This document shows positions 16,517 to 26,049 of a DNA stretch of 64,000 nucleotides, piece by piece. This DNA is from Streptomyces griseochromogenes (GTDB taxonomy: Bacteria; Actinomycetota; Actinomycetes; Streptomycetales; Streptomycetaceae). Where the stretch lies: positions 1,426,001 through 1,490,000 of the forward strand of contig NZ_CP016279.1 in NCBI RefSeq assembly GCF_001542625.1, written 5' to 3'. The notes below the pieces were generated by a model. The model did no database searches and was not told where the DNA came from. It saw only the letters and a program-made list of their open reading frames with translations. The position numbers and the translations under genes were made by a program. Each line of letters starts with the position of its first letter. Position 1 is the stretch's first letter.

Positions 16517-19468
16517 ATGCCGGACCGCGGCGGAGGCCCGACGGGGCCGCGGATCAGAGCGGGCCGCCCGTCCCGGCGCGCCCGGACCCTGCTCATGACC
16601 CTGGGCGTCCTTGCCGTCCTCGGCATGGCGTTCACCATGTTCGCGGGCTTCTGGACGGACTGGCTGTGGTACCGGTCGGTGCACTACTCGTCCGTGTTCA
16701 CCACCACCCTGTCGACCAAGATCGGGCTGTTCTTCGTCTTCGGCCTGCTGATGGCGCTGGCCGTGGGCTTCAACATCTGGCTCGCGCACCGGCTGCGGCC
16801 CCCGTTGAGCGCCATGTCCATGGAGCAGCAGAGCCTGGACCGCTACCGGATGGGCATCGCGCCGTACAAGACGTGGCTGCTGCTCGCCGTCACCTCCCTG
16901 GTCGGCCTGATCGCGGGAGCCTCGGCGGCCGGCCAGTGGCGCACCTGGCTGATGTGGGTCAACGGCGTGCCCTTCCACCAGAAGGACCCGCAGTTCCACC
17001 TCGACGTCTCCTTCTACGCCTTCGACCTGCCCTGGTACCGGTTCCTGCTGGGCTTCGGCTTCGCCACCGCGATCCTGTGCCTGATCGCCGCCGCGCTCAC
17101 CCACTACCTGTACGGCGGGCTGCGCGTCACCAGCCCCGGCGCGCGCGCCACCGCCGCCGCGACCGGGCACCTGTCCGTGCTCCTCGGCATCTTCGTGGCG
17201 CTCAAGGCGGTCGCGTACTGGCTCGACCGGTACGGCCTCGCCGTCAAGTCCAGCGACTTCAAGGCGACCGGCGACTGGACCGGCCTGCGCTACGTCGACG
17301 CCAACGCCTATCTGCCGGCCAAGACGATCCTGTTCTGCATCGCCGTCATCTGCGCGCTGCTGTTCTTCGCCACCCTGTGGCGGCGCACCTGGCAGCTGCC
17401 CGTCATCGGCTTCGGCCTGATGGTCCTGTCCGCCATCCTGATCGGCGGCCTGTACCCGGCCATCGTGCAGAAGTTCCAGGTGCAGCCCAACGAGCAGGCC
17501 AAGGAAGCCCCGTACGTCCAGAAGAACCTCAAGGCGACCCGCGAGGCGTACGGCATCGACGACACCAAGGTCACCGAGTACGCGGGCAAGTCCGCCACCA
17601 CGGACAAGACCAAGCTGCGCGACCAGGTCGACGACACGGCCAGCATCCGCATCATGGACCCGAACGTCGTCTCGCCGACGTTCCAGCAGCTCCAGCAGAT
17701 CCGGAACTACTACGGGTTCCCGACCAACCTCGACGTCGACCGCTACACCAAGGACGGCAGGGACGGTAAGGACGGCAAGGACCAGGACACCGTCATCGGC
17801 CTGCGCGAGCTGAACCTGGACGGCATCCCGAAGAACAACTGGATCAACGACCACTTCCGCTACACGCACGGCTACGGCGTGGTCGCCGCCAAGGGCACCG
17901 AGGCCGACGACGAGGGCCGCCCGGTCTTCACCGAGAAGAACCTGCCGTCCAAGGGCGACCTCGGCACGTACGAGCAGCGGATCTACTACGGTGAGAAGAC
18001 CGGCACGTACTCCATCGTCGGCGGTCCCCAGAAGGAGGTCGACTACTCCGACGACCAGGGCGAGAAGACCACCAGCTACACCGGCAAGAGCGGGGTCAAC
18101 CTCGACAACCCGATCAACCGGGCCGCGTACGCGGTGGCGTTCAACGAGCCGCAGATCCTCTACTCCGGCGCGATCGGCAAGGGCTCGCGGATCCTGTACA
18201 ACCGCACGCCCAAGGAGCGCGTCGAGGCGGTCGCCCCCTGGCTGACCATTGACGGCGACGCCTACCCGGCCGTGGTGAACCACCGGATCCAGTGGATCGT
18301 GGACGCGTACACGACTACGAACGGATACCCGTACGCCTCCCGTACGACCCTCGGTGACACGACCGCCGACTCGCTGACCGCGACCAACAACTCCCGCGCG
18401 GTGGTGGCCCAGCAGAACCAGGTCAACTACATCCGCAACTCGGTGAAGGCGACCGTCGACGCGTACACCGGCGAGGTCAAGCTCTACCAGTGGGACACCA
18501 AGGACCCGGTGCTGAAGACCTGGATGAAGGCCTTCCCCGGCACGGTGAAGCCCCGCGCGGACATCTCCGGGGACCTGCTGGCGCATCTGCGCTACCCGCA
18601 GGACCTGTTCAAGGTCCAGCGAGAGCTGCTCAGCCGCTACCACGTCACGGACGCGCAGACCTTCCTCAGCGGCAGCGAGGTGTGGCAGGTCCCGGACGAC
18701 CCGACCAACGACTCCGGCAGCGCGGTGCCGCCGTACTACCTGAGCATGAAGATGCCGGACCAGAGCGCCCAGGCGTTCTCGCTGACGACGACGTTCACAC
18801 CGAACGGGCGGGACAACCTGAGCGCCTTCATGGCCGTCGACTCCGATCCGCGTACGAGCGACTACGGCAAGATCAGAATCCTGAAACTGCCGACCAGCAC
18901 GACCGTCGACGGGCCCAAACAGGTCCAGAGCCAGTTCAACTCACAGGCCGACATCGCCGAGGCCATCAGCCTGCTGAGCAGAGGCCATTCCAAGGTCGAG
19001 TACGGCAATCTGCTGACCGTACCGCTGGACGGCGGCCTGCTGTACGCGGAGCCCGTCTACGTCCGCGGCGGTGAGCTCAAGTACCCATTGCTGCGCAAGG
19101 TGTTGGTCACCTACGGGGGCAAGACCGCCTTCGAGGACACCCTGGGCGCGGCGCTCGACAAGGTCTTCGGGGTGAAGGGGTCCACCACACCACCGGACAC
19201 CGGCACCACCAACCCGCCCGGTTCCGGCAATCCGACGGTCCGGCAGGCGCTGGAAGACGCTCAGAAGGCCTTCGACGCCGGGCAGGAAGCCCTGAAGAAG
19301 CCGGACTGGAGCGCGTACGCCAAGGCGCAGGACGATCTGGAAGCCGCGCTCAAGAGGGCCGAAGAAGCGCAGGCCAAGGCCGACAGGACCGGCGCCGGCA
19401 GTGACAGGAACGGTGACAGGGACACCAGCAAGGACACCGGTAAGAACACAAGTAAGAACACCGGTTGA
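16517..19468 (+). CDS. UPF0182 family large membrane protein
   Basis: 983 aa from ATG 16517 (an ATG at 16421 would give 1015 aa but adds an Arg/Gly-rich tail atypical for the family). About seven membrane helices occupy the first 330 residues, then a large soluble domain follows with family phrases such as [33 protein letters not shown] and YLLMK-like YYLSMKMP. The last 120 residues are a Pro/Thr linker, an Ala/Glu/Lys helix ([17 protein letters not shown]) and an Asp/Lys/Thr repeat tail ([13 protein letters not shown]). Conserved across actinobacteria; function unknown. Confidence 0.88.
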   Translation: MPDRGGGPTGPRIRAGRPSRRARTLLMTLGVLAVLGMAFTMFAGFWTDWLWYRSVHYSSVFTTTLSTKIGLFFVFGLLMALAVGFNIWLAHRLRPPLSAMSMEQQSLDRYRMGIAPYKTWLLLAVTSLVGLIAGASAAGQWRTWLMWVNGVPFHQKDPQFHLDVSFYAFDLPWYRFLLGFGFATAILCLIAAALTHYLYGGLRVTSPGARATAAATGHLSVLLGIFVALKAVAYWLDRYGLAVKSSDFKATGDWTGLRYVDANAYLPAKTILFCIAVICALLFFATLWRRTWQLPVIGFGLMVLSAILIGGLYPAIVQKFQVQPNEQAKEAPYVQKNLKATREAYGIDDTKVTEYAGKSATTDKTKLRDQVDDTASIRIMDPNVVSPTFQQLQQIRNYYGFPTNLDVDRYTKDGRDGKDGKDQDTVIGLRELNLDGIPKNNWINDHFRYTHGYGVVAAKGTEADDEGRPVFTEKNLPSKGDLGTYEQRIYYGEKTGTYSIVGGPQKEVDYSDDQGEKTTSYTGKSGVNLDNPINRAAYAVAFNEPQILYSGAIGKGSRILYNRTPKERVEAVAPWLTIDGDAYPAVVNHRIQWIVDAYTTTNGYPYASRTTLGDTTADSLTATNNSRAVVAQQNQVNYIRNSVKATVDAYTGEVKLYQWDTKDPVLKTWMKAFPGTVKPRADISGDLLAHLRYPQDLFKVQRELLSRYHVTDAQTFLSGSEVWQVPDDPTNDSGSAVPPYYLSMKMPDQSAQAFSLTTTFTPNGRDNLSAFMAVDSDPRTSDYGKIRILKLPTSTTVDGPKQVQSQFNSQADIAEAISLLSRGHSKVEYGNLLTVPLDGGLLYAEPVYVRGGELKYPLLRKVLVTYGGKTAFEDTLGAALDKVFGVKGSTTPPDTGTTNPPGSGNPTVRQALEDAQKAFDAGQEALKKPDWSAYAKAQDDLEAALKRAEEAQAKADRTGAGSDRNGDRDTSKDTGKNTSKNTG

Positions 19469-19509
19469 TCAAGTCGGCTCCGCACCGTGGTACGGTTGCC
19501 AGGCAACGG

Positions 19510-19583
19510 CGCGGGGTGGAGCAGCTCGGTAGCTCGCTGGGCTCATAACCCAGAGGTCGCAGGTTCAAATCCTGTCCCCGCTA
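19510..19583 (+). tRNA. initiator tRNA-fMet (CAT), first copy
   Basis: A 74-nt cloverleaf with anticodon CAT. Initiator hallmarks are visible: three G-C pairs in the anticodon stem (GGG...CCC), an unpaired first position (C1 opposite T72), and the A-U pair in the D stem (GAGC/GCTC). The CCA end is not encoded. It is identical to the copy at 21735 through the mature part and a few bases beyond. A hairpin terminator follows. Confidence 0.95.
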
Positions 19584-19590
19584 CTGAAGT

Positions 19591-19626
19591 CGAAGGCCCG
19601 GATCCTGACAGGGATCCGGGCCTTCG
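19591..19626 (+). terminator. terminator of first initiator tRNA
   Basis: A 15-bp perfect stem (19591-19605 with 19612-19626) and 6-nt loop, 7 bases after the tRNA. Confidence 0.8.
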
Positions 19627-19789
19627 TGGTGTGCGAACTCATGTACAGACAGGAGGGACGGCCGCGCCGCCGTGGGGAGTTGGGCGAACTGTGTTTGACT
19701 TATCTCTCTGTGGGCATGTCGACAAAACGCTGAAGTGACCTCACGGGCTGCGGTATACCGGGTGTACCCAGGTTGCAGGTGGTGCGACG

Positions 19790-21601
19790 ATGGACGTTAT
19801 GGGGGACAAGGCAACTCTGTTCGAGACAGGGCGATTTGTGCAGCCTTCGAGTGAGGAGCCGACCCGGGACGAGATGGGCGACATGGGGGAAGCCGCCGAC
19901 GAAGTACGCCTCAGGCTCGCCGCTCAGGCCGGCGACGCCGAGGCCTCCAGCGTCCTCGGAGCCGTGCTGCTGCGCCGCGGCGACCTCGACGGAGCCGAAG
20001 CCCCTCTGCGGGCCGCCACCGCGGCCGGAGACCGGGCCGCCGCCAACAACCTCGGTGTCCTGCTGCACCAGCGCGGCTATGCCGACGAAGCCGCCGGCTG
20101 GTGGCGGATCGCCGCCGTCGCGGGCTCGGCGGCCGCCGCGCACGCGCTGGGCCGGCACCACCGCGAGCGCGGGGACGAACCCGCCGCCGAGTACTGGCTG
20201 CGCCAGTCCGCCGAGCAGGGCCATGTGCTGGGCGCCTACGCGCTCGCCGACCTGCTGGAGCACCGCGGAGACGCCGGCGCGGAGCACTGGATGCGGGCCG
20301 CCGCCGAACGAGGGCACCGCGAGGCCGCCTACCGGCTGGCCCGCGCGCTCGACCGCAGGGCCGCGCACGAGGACGAGGCCGGAGCCGACAACGCTGTCGA
20401 GGAGATCGAGCAGTGGTACCGGCAGGCCGCCGCGCGCGGCCACCGGCGGGCCGCGCTGCATCTCGGGGCCATCCTGGAGAAGCGCGGGGACCTGAAGGAG
20501 GCCGGCCGCTGGTACCTGACCTCCGCAAAGGACGGCGAGGCACGCGCCGCGTGCGCACTCGGATTCCTGCTGCGGGACGCCGGGGACACCGAGAGCGCGG
20601 CCGTGTGGTGGCTCAGGGCCGCGCAGGACGGCGACGGCAACGCGGCCAACGCGCTGGGCGCACTGCACGCCGAACGCGGGGAGACACAGACCGCCGAGCG
20701 CTGGTACCGGGCGGCACTGGACGCCGGGGACGACAACGGGGCCTACAACCTCGGGCTGCTCTCCGCCGAGCAGGGCCGCACCGCGCAGGCCGAGCAGTGG
20801 TACCGGCGGGCCGCCTACGCCGGGCACCGGGAGGCGGCGAACGCGCTGGCCATCCTGCTGCTCCAGGGCGGCGACACGACCGGTGCCGAGCCGTGGTTCT
20901 CCAAGGCGGCCGAGGCCGGGAGCGTGGACGCGGCGTTCAACCTCGGGATCCTGCACGCCGGGCGCGGCGAGGAGGCGGTCGCCCTGCGGTGGTACGAGCG
21001 GGCGGCCTCCGCCGGGCACACCGAGGCCGCGCTCCAGGTCGGCATGGCCCTGCTGCGCGAGGGCGACGAGCAGGAGGCCGAGCGGCACCTGCGGTGCGCG
21101 GCGGGCGGCGGCAGCGCGGAGGCCGCGTACCGGCTGGCCGCCGTGCTGGACGCGCGCAGGCCGCCGGAGCCCGCGCACGAGCTGGGCGAGATCGTCCACG
21201 AGAAGACCGAGTGCGAGGAGTGGTACGAGCGTGCCGCCACCCAGGGGCACCGGCGCGCGCAGGTGCGGGTGGGCATGCTCGCGGCGGCCCGGGGTGACGT
21301 GGTCGAGGCGGCGCGGTGGTACCGGGCGGCGGCCGAGGCCGGATCGCGCAACGGAGCGTTCAACCTCGGGCTACTGCTGGCCCGGGAGGGGAGCGAGCCG
21401 GAGGCGGCGGTGTGGTGGACCCGTGCCGCCGACGCGGGGCACGGGCGCGCGGCACTTCGGCTGGCCCTCGTCTACGCGCGTCGCGGTGAGCTGGCGGAGG
21501 GGCAGAAGTGGGCCGACCGGGCCGTGGCGCTCGGGCCCGCCGAGGTCGCCGAGCGGGCTGAGCGGCTGAGGGACGCGTTGCGAGAGGAACTCTCCGCGTG
21601 A
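19790..21601 (+). CDS. Sel1/TPR-repeat protein
   Basis: 603 aa made of about 14 tandem helical repeats of 34-37 residues with the Sel1-type signature A-x-x-LG-x-L-x-x-x-x-G-D-x-x-x-A-x-x-W(Y/W)-x-x-A-A-x-x-G. Such solenoids scaffold protein complexes. No signal peptide, no enzyme domain. A first 35-residue segment is non-repetitive. It lies between the two identical initiator tRNA genes and is transcribed in the same direction; alternative ATG at 19799. Partner unknown. Confidence 0.87.
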   Translation: MDVMGDKATLFETGRFVQPSSEEPTRDEMGDMGEAADEVRLRLAAQAGDAEASSVLGAVLLRRGDLDGAEAPLRAATAAGDRAAANNLGVLLHQRGYADEAAGWWRIAAVAGSAAAAHALGRHHRERGDEPAAEYWLRQSAEQGHVLGAYALADLLEHRGDAGAEHWMRAAAERGHREAAYRLARALDRRAAHEDEAGADNAVEEIEQWYRQAAARGHRRAALHLGAILEKRGDLKEAGRWYLTSAKDGEARAACALGFLLRDAGDTESAAVWWLRAAQDGDGNAANALGALHAERGETQTAERWYRAALDAGDDNGAYNLGLLSAEQGRTAQAEQWYRRAAYAGHREAANALAILLLQGGDTTGAEPWFSKAAEAGSVDAAFNLGILHAGRGEEAVALRWYERAASAGHTEAALQVGMALLREGDEQEAERHLRCAAGGGSAEAAYRLAAVLDARRPPEPAHELGEIVHEKTECEEWYERAATQGHRRAQVRVGMLAAARGDVVEAARWYRAAAEAGSRNGAFNLGLLLAREGSEPEAAVWWTRAADAGHGRAALRLALVYARRGELAEGQKWADRAVALGPAEVAERAERLRDALREELSA

Positions 21602-21734
21602 CGCTGCGCCGGGCTGCGGCGGATTTCTGCCCACTCGTCCGCCCGACTCGGCTGGACGCGAAGTGACCCCGGCCACGCGACCGGCAACGGATTTGCCTCG
21701 GCGGACCTCCCTCGCGTAATGTCGTGTTCACCGA

Positions 21735-21808
21735 CGCGGGGTGGAGCAGCTCGGTAGCTCGCTGGGCTCATAACCCAGAGGTCGCAGGTTCAAATCCTGT
21801 CCCCGCTA
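21735..21808 (+). tRNA. initiator tRNA-fMet (CAT), second copy
   Basis: Identical in all 74 positions to the copy at 19510-19583, and the match continues through the next six bases (CTGAAG). Same initiator features. Its flanking promoter and terminator sequences differ from the first copy, so it is a gene duplicate rather than part of a larger duplicated block. Confidence 0.95.
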
Positions 21809-21815
21809 CTGAAGG

Positions 21816-21853
21816 CCGAGGGCCGGAATCCAGAGATGGATTCCGGCCCTCGG
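21816..21853 (+). terminator. terminator of second initiator tRNA
   Basis: A 16-bp perfect stem (21816-21831 with 21838-21853), 6-nt loop (AGAGAT), 7 bases after the tRNA. Confidence 0.8.
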
Positions 21854-21942
21854 TGCGTTCACGGTGGGTTCGAGTTCGAGAATGAAAGCGCAAGAGAACG
21901 AAAAAGGGGGCTTACGCCCCCTTCATTGCGATTACGCCTTCG

Positions 21943-22359
21943 TCACGCGCCAGCGCAGTTCGGGCACAGCCCCCGGTATGTGACCTCGACGTCCGAGACC
22001 GTGAAGCCGAAGCGCTCGGTGTCGGGGAGATCGGCGAGCGGGTTGCCCGTGGGGTGCACGTCACGGATCGCGCCGCACTGGGCGCAGACCAGGTGGTGGT
22101 GCGGCCGGTGCGCGTTCGGGTCGTACCGCTTGGCGCGCTTGTCGGTGCTGACCTCGAGCACCTCGCCGAGGGAGACCAGCTCACCCAGCGTGTTGTAGAC
22201 GGTCGCCCGGGAGATCTCGGGCAGCTTCGCGACAGCCCGGGCGTGGACCTCGTCGGCCGTCAGATGGACGTGATCGCCGTCGAGGACCTCAGCCACGACG
22301 CGCCGCTGCGCGGTCATCCGCCATCCGCGTCCGCGCAGCCGTTCCAGAAGGTCGCTCAT
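21943..22359 (-). CDS. Fur-family metalloregulator
   Basis: 138 aa. N-terminal winged helix (about residues 1-80, ending SRATVYNTLGEL) and C-terminal metal/dimer domain with the HHHLVCAQCG segment and a second CxxC (CPNC) near the end. These two CxxC pairs form the structural zinc site of Fur/PerR/Zur proteins. Sequence alone does not tell whether it senses iron, peroxide, nickel or zinc. Its own promoter is overlapped by an inverted repeat (see 22411-22435), suggesting autoregulation. Confidence 0.9.
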   Translation of the reverse strand: MSDLLERLRGRGWRMTAQRRVVAEVLDGDHVHLTADEVHARAVAKLPEISRATVYNTLGELVSLGEVLEVSTDKRAKRYDPNAHRPHHHLVCAQCGAIRDVHPTGNPLADLPDTERFGFTVSDVEVTYRGLCPNCAGA

Positions 22360-22407
22360 GGAGACCAGCGTAACAGCATGGAGACCAGGTTCCGAATAGG
22401 TGTGACT

Positions 22408-22441
22408 TTGGAATTATAGTTGACTTGGACAAAGTCTAAGT
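22408..22441 (-). promoter_or_regulatory. promoter of the fur-like gene overlapped by an inverted repeat
   Basis: On the minus strand a perfect -10 (TATAAT, 22418-22413) is preceded by a TTAGAC -35-like hexamer (22439-22434) with a 15-bp spacer. GACTTTG (22405-22411) and CAAAGTC (22430-22436) form an inverted repeat around the -10, and GACTT...AAAGTC (22422-22436) gives a closer half-site pair. This AT-rich palindrome is a candidate Fur-type operator for autoregulation. Confidence 0.5.
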
Positions 22442-22442
22442 C

Positions 22443-22838
22443 TCAGAGTGCGGGCGCCGGCACCCGGGCCGGGGCCCAGCAGCGGATGATGTCGCGGACC
22501 GAGACGATGCCGACGGGCTCGGCGCGGTCGAGGACGACCAGGTGCCGGAAGCCGCCGTGGGCCATGGCCCGGGCCGCCTCCTCCAGGGTCCAGGTCGGTG
22601 CGGCGAAGACGACGTCGGTGGTGGTGTGGGCGTGGGTGCGTTCCGTGTCCGGGTTCTGGCCCAGGCCGACGGAGTTGAGGATGTCGCGTTCGGTGAGGAT
22701 GCCGATGCCGCCGGCGTCGGGGTCGAGGACCACGGCGGCGCCGACGCGGCGGGCGGACATCAGGGCGGCTGCCTGGCGGAGGGTGTGGGCGGGGCCGACG
22801 GTGAGGATCACGGTGCTCATGGCGTCGCGAACGAGCAT
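22443..22838 (-). CDS. CBS-domain-pair protein
   Basis: 131 aa consisting of two CBS motifs: residues about 1-60 (VRDAMSTVILTVGP... VLDPDAGGIGILTERDIL) and 70-130 (LVVLDRAEPVGIVSVRDII). CBS pairs bind adenosyl nucleotides and modulate partner activity; stand-alone pairs are common in Streptomyces with unknown partners. Start ATG at 22838 follows a strong AGGAGG; the in-frame GTG at 22850 lies on top of that SD. It is transcribed toward the fur-like promoter. Confidence 0.85.
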   Translation of the reverse strand: MLVRDAMSTVILTVGPAHTLRQAAALMSARRVGAAVVLDPDAGGIGILTERDILNSVGLGQNPDTERTHAHTTTDVVFAAPTWTLEEAARAMAHGGFRHLVVLDRAEPVGIVSVRDIIRCWAPARVPAPAL

Positions 22839-23522
22839 GGCTGAAGCCACCTCCTACGGATCTCCCGCGCGTGTGGCCCGGCGCCGGAGGCGCCTATGAG
22901 GCACTGCACAAGTTCACAAGCGGGGTGGCCTCAGAGTGCCAGGTAAAGCGCAGGTCAACAAGAGGGCGCGCGTGGCCAGTTGAGGGCGCGCCGCGGCTTT
23001 CCCGTGCTGCTCAGTAGCGCCCGTATTGAACAGTGCTTCCGCGGGCGGCGGTGTTGCCTCGCCCCCCGCCCGAGAGCCGCATGGTTGCCGTCGATCCTGT
23101 TGTCTTTGGTCGTCATCGGCCCCCTCGGACGGCCCGCAGACGGCCCGGCGTCGTAGGTGGGAACGCCCTCTGTCGCGGAGGACGCCCGGGAGCAGAACCT
23201 TGGCCGCATGGACCGGACGGCACCGGGACGAGCAAGCTCGGGCGCGGGACCGGCAACCCTGTGAGGCCCGACGGGAACACTTTCGCGTTTGTCAGCAGCG
23301 CTTGTCCGAAGCCATGCGCGCTGACCTGGCCGCAAGGGGCTCCGAGCTGCTGCCGATGCCTCAGCGAGGCCGGAGCGGTCGCTGAAGTGTGACGGTTTCC
23401 AAGAGGGCTGCGCGGTCTCGGTCAGCCGTCGTTGTCTGCTGTTGTTGGCGTACGCCGACGCGGCCGACATCTCAGCCAGTTCGGAGAACTCCAACTGGCG
23501 GCAGGGCTCATCGTCCGGTCGT
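22839..23522. other. gene-poor stretch, no convincing gene
   Basis: 684 bp between the CBS gene and the unknown membrane-protein gene. Several overlapping open frames exist on both strands but none shows a start site, codon bias or motif I can support. The sequence may be a degraded remnant at the edge of an inserted segment. The promoter and SD of the CBS gene lie at its left end. Confidence 0.4.
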
Positions 23523-24596
23523 TCACCTGAGCTTGTAGGCGGCCACCGTCTCGGCCGTGCTCCCGTCCGGCACCGCCACCACCTTGATCGTTCCGCCGGA
23601 GCAGCAGAGGTCCCGCCCCAGGGCGATCTTCTCCGCCTCGATCTCACCCCTGTCATTCACCCGGACAAGATGGTGTTCGATCTTGTCCTGCGGCAGCTTG
23701 ACCCCCTGCCCCGCCTCAAGCCTCACCCAGACATCGGAGCCGGGCTCGAAGCCCTTGCCGCTCAGCACAAAAGATCCGCCGGCCCGTCCGGCCGCCGGCT
23801 TGACCGTGATTTCGGACAGCGACGTCCGCGGTATGTCCCTGGACGCGGCCGTCGCTCGACGCGAGGCCGTGGCCTCGGGTTTCAGGCCGCCGCTGGTGGC
23901 CCCGGGCCGCGGTGTCCCCGTCATCGCGTCATCCTTGACCCAGTTCGGTACGTTCACGATCAAGGCCACGACGATCGGGACCGCCATGCCGAGCAGAGTC
24001 AGTTTCTCGGCCCGCCTCCAGGGTTCCCGGGCGTCCTCTGTCAGCAGGATGTAAGTCGTGAAGTGCCGCCGGGTGACGCAGGTGACCAGGAGGGCGATCA
24101 CGGAGGCGCAGGTGGCGCTGACCGCTGCCACCCAGCCGACCAGCAGCGACGTCAGCAAGATGGCGGTCACGGCCAGGACCCCTTCCACCGGCAGGCACCA
24201 GTCGAGAATGCGCCGTGTGGGGGGCGGCAGGGCTCGGTGCAGCCGTGAGGTGCGACCTTTCAGGATCCCCATGACTTCATGGGAGAAGCCGACGGGGAAA
24301 TGTTGGCCGCCTCCTTTGGTTGTGATCTTGATACGGTCCGGCTTGGCCTCGAAGAAGAAGGACTTGTGCCCGGCCTTATCAGAGATCGTCAAGTTTCTGA
24401 CCACTGGTGGCCGACCCGCCTCCTGCCTGACAACATCGAGGCGCGGGTCCTTATAGACCTCACCGTCGGCAGCGGCTATCGAAAACTTGCGGTCTGAAGA
24501 TGACGGAAACTCACGTTCCACGGCCTCGACGAGACGTTCCAACTGGTCCTTGGAGATCAGACGTCCGGAGAGCTCGCGCGAAACCTCACGCGCCAT
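23523..24596 (-). CDS. unrecognised membrane protein with C-terminal IPT/TIG-like domain
   Basis: 357 aa, no family recognised. Residues 1-120 are soluble, with an N-terminal helix (KDQLERLVEAVEREF) followed by beta-rich sequence. Three hydrophobic helices follow (about 134-156, 158-178 and 203-222), then a Pro/Ala/Thr linker (225-265) and an outer-facing beta-sandwich resembling an IPT/TIG fold (ITVKPAAGRAGGSFVLSGKGFEPGSDVWV), containing a CC pair near 333. Topology suggests a cytoplasmic domain linked to an extracellular one. It sits in the low-density, partly AT-richer insert between core genes, which suggests lateral gain. Function unknown. Confidence 0.7.
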   Translation of the reverse strand: MAREVSRELSGRLISKDQLERLVEAVEREFPSSSDRKFSIAAADGEVYKDPRLDVVRQEAGRPPVVRNLTISDKAGHKSFFFEAKPDRIKITTKGGGQHFPVGFSHEVMGILKGRTSRLHRALPPPTRRILDWCLPVEGVLAVTAILLTSLLVGWVAAVSATCASVIALLVTCVTRRHFTTYILLTEDAREPWRRAEKLTLLGMAVPIVVALIVNVPNWVKDDAMTGTPRPGATSGGLKPEATASRRATAASRDIPRTSLSEITVKPAAGRAGGSFVLSGKGFEPGSDVWVRLEAGQGVKLPQDKIEHHLVRVNDRGEIEAEKIALGRDLCCSGGTIKVVAVPDGSTAETVAAYKLR

Positions 24597-25045
24597 TGAA
24601 CCGTTGAACCCTTCGCTCGTATCGCCCGTATGACGAGTTCGAGTGGCATCCCCGGGTGGGAGGACTCACCGGGTGGCGCACTCGTAGAAGTACTCGCGGA
24701 GGCGCAGAACGTGGGCCGCCTTGAGTTAAGAGCGAGGTTAGTGCATTCGGGCCGACTTGGTGGCCCCACCTACATCATCGGCATGGCAACATATCGAGAC
24801 TTCGCGACAGTTTGCATCAGGCACACAAATCTATGGCCAAAGCAGAATCGTTTATGCGTCCGTTCAAATAAAGCCAAAGGTGACATTCCTCATCGCCACT
24901 CTCTCAAGCCCCTCAACGATGTGGCGCAAAAATCAACAATTCCGATCTCTGGGCGCGACACGCCGAGGATTCTCATTCCTCGCCCGAACGGGCTAGCTTG
25001 TCCCGCCCGCCGAGAGCCCCTGGGAGTCTGTCGACGACCCCGCCT
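24597..25045. other. AT-richer non-coding stretch
   Basis: 449 bp between the unknown membrane protein and hisN. Bases about 24770-24990 are clearly richer in A/T than the surroundings, with runs such as AAAATCAAC. No ORF here is supported by a start site or codon bias. Probably the flank of an insertion plus the promoter of the membrane-protein gene. Confidence 0.45.
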
Positions 25046-25846
25046 TCAGTAGCGTCCGTTGACATACCCCAGCAACTCGTCGTGCAGCAGGCCGTTGGAC
25101 GCGGCCGCGTTGCCGCTGTGCGGGCCCGGGCGGCCGTCGAGGCCGGTGAAGGTGCCGCCGGCCTCGGTGACGATGATCGCGTTGGCGGCCATGTCCCAGA
25201 GCGAGAGCTCGGGTTCGGCGCACAGGTCGACGGAGCCCTCGGCGACCATCATGTAGGGCCAGAAGTCGCCGTACGCGCGCGTGCGCCACACTTCGCGGGT
25301 GAGGTCGAGGAAGCCGTTGAGGCGGCCCTGCTCCTCCCAGCCGCTGAGCGAGGAGTACGCGAAGGAGGCGTCCGTCAGCTTGCCGACGCCGGAGACGTGG
25401 ATGCGACTCGCGGAGGACAGGCTGCGGCCCGTGTAGGCGCCGTGGCCCTGCGCGGCCCACCAGCGGCGGCCGAGGGCCGGGGCGGAGACGAGGCCGACGA
25501 CGGGCTGGAAGCCGCCCTCGCCCGCCTCCATCAAGGAGATGAGCGTCGCCCAGACGGGGACGCCGCGGACGTAGTTCTTGGTGCCGTCGATCGGGTCGAT
25601 CACCCAGCGGCGGGGGCCCGTGCCCTCGATGCCGTACTCCTCGCCGAGGATGGCGTCCCGGGGGCGGGCGCGCTGGAGCTGGCCGCGGATGAGTTCTTCC
25701 GCCGCCTTGTCCGCCTCGCTCACCGGGGTCATGTCCGGCTTCGTCTCCACCTTCAGGTCGAGGGCCTTGAAGCGGGCCATGGTGGCGGCGTCGGCCGCGT
25801 CGGCGAGGACGTGGGCTAGACGGAGGTCATCGAGGTAGTCCGGCAT
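25046..25846 (-). CDS. hisN: histidinol-phosphatase, inositol-monophosphatase family
   Basis: 266 aa of the Mg-dependent inositol-monophosphatase fold. Signature segments: the metal-binding GEEYG (about residue 72), WVIDPIDGTKNYVRG (about 88-102) and LSLWDMAANAIIVTEAGG (about 217-234). In Streptomyces this orthologue is the histidinol-phosphate phosphatase HisN of histidine synthesis. ATG at 25846 (MPDYLDDLRLA) is the family start; the frame is open further upstream. It is not near other his genes. Confidence 0.88.
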   Translation of the reverse strand: MPDYLDDLRLAHVLADAADAATMARFKALDLKVETKPDMTPVSEADKAAEELIRGQLQRARPRDAILGEEYGIEGTGPRRWVIDPIDGTKNYVRGVPVWATLISLMEAGEGGFQPVVGLVSAPALGRRWWAAQGHGAYTGRSLSSASRIHVSGVGKLTDASFAYSSLSGWEEQGRLNGFLDLTREVWRTRAYGDFWPYMMVAEGSVDLCAEPELSLWDMAANAIIVTEAGGTFTGLDGRPGPHSGNAAASNGLLHDELLGYVNGRY

Positions 25847-26049
25847 GTGACGAACGGTATCTGCACCGGTCGGCATGGTGCTACAGGGAACCTTGGGGGG
25901 CGAGTCGGTTGGGCCGGATGGAGGGGGTGTGTCCCGGAGGGGCCGGGTGCGTGGTGGCCGGAGCGCGCCCCCTCGCACGCCCGAGAACCCTTGACAGTGC
26001 ATGTACGCGCGTCAAATCTGGGCGCAGTGCCGCTTGCCCCAGGGAGGCG

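Noticed and set aside
16433..18643. 736-aa antisense ORF over the UPF0182 gene
   Set aside because: Long Arg/Val/Gly-rich shadow frame typical of high-GC genomes; the sense strand has clear membrane-protein signal.
19510..21808. Direct tRNA repeats as att sites of an integrated element
   Set aside because: No integrase or mobility gene lies between them; the Sel1 gene looks core.
22955..23656. 233-aa minus-strand ORF as a possible transposase remnant
   Set aside because: No DDE or other transposase motif, no terminal inverted repeats, and it overlaps the end of the following gene in another frame.
23442..24248. 268-aa plus-strand ORF antisense to the unknown membrane protein
   Set aside because: The minus-strand frame has membrane helices, fitting GC3 bias and a plausible domain; the plus frame has none.
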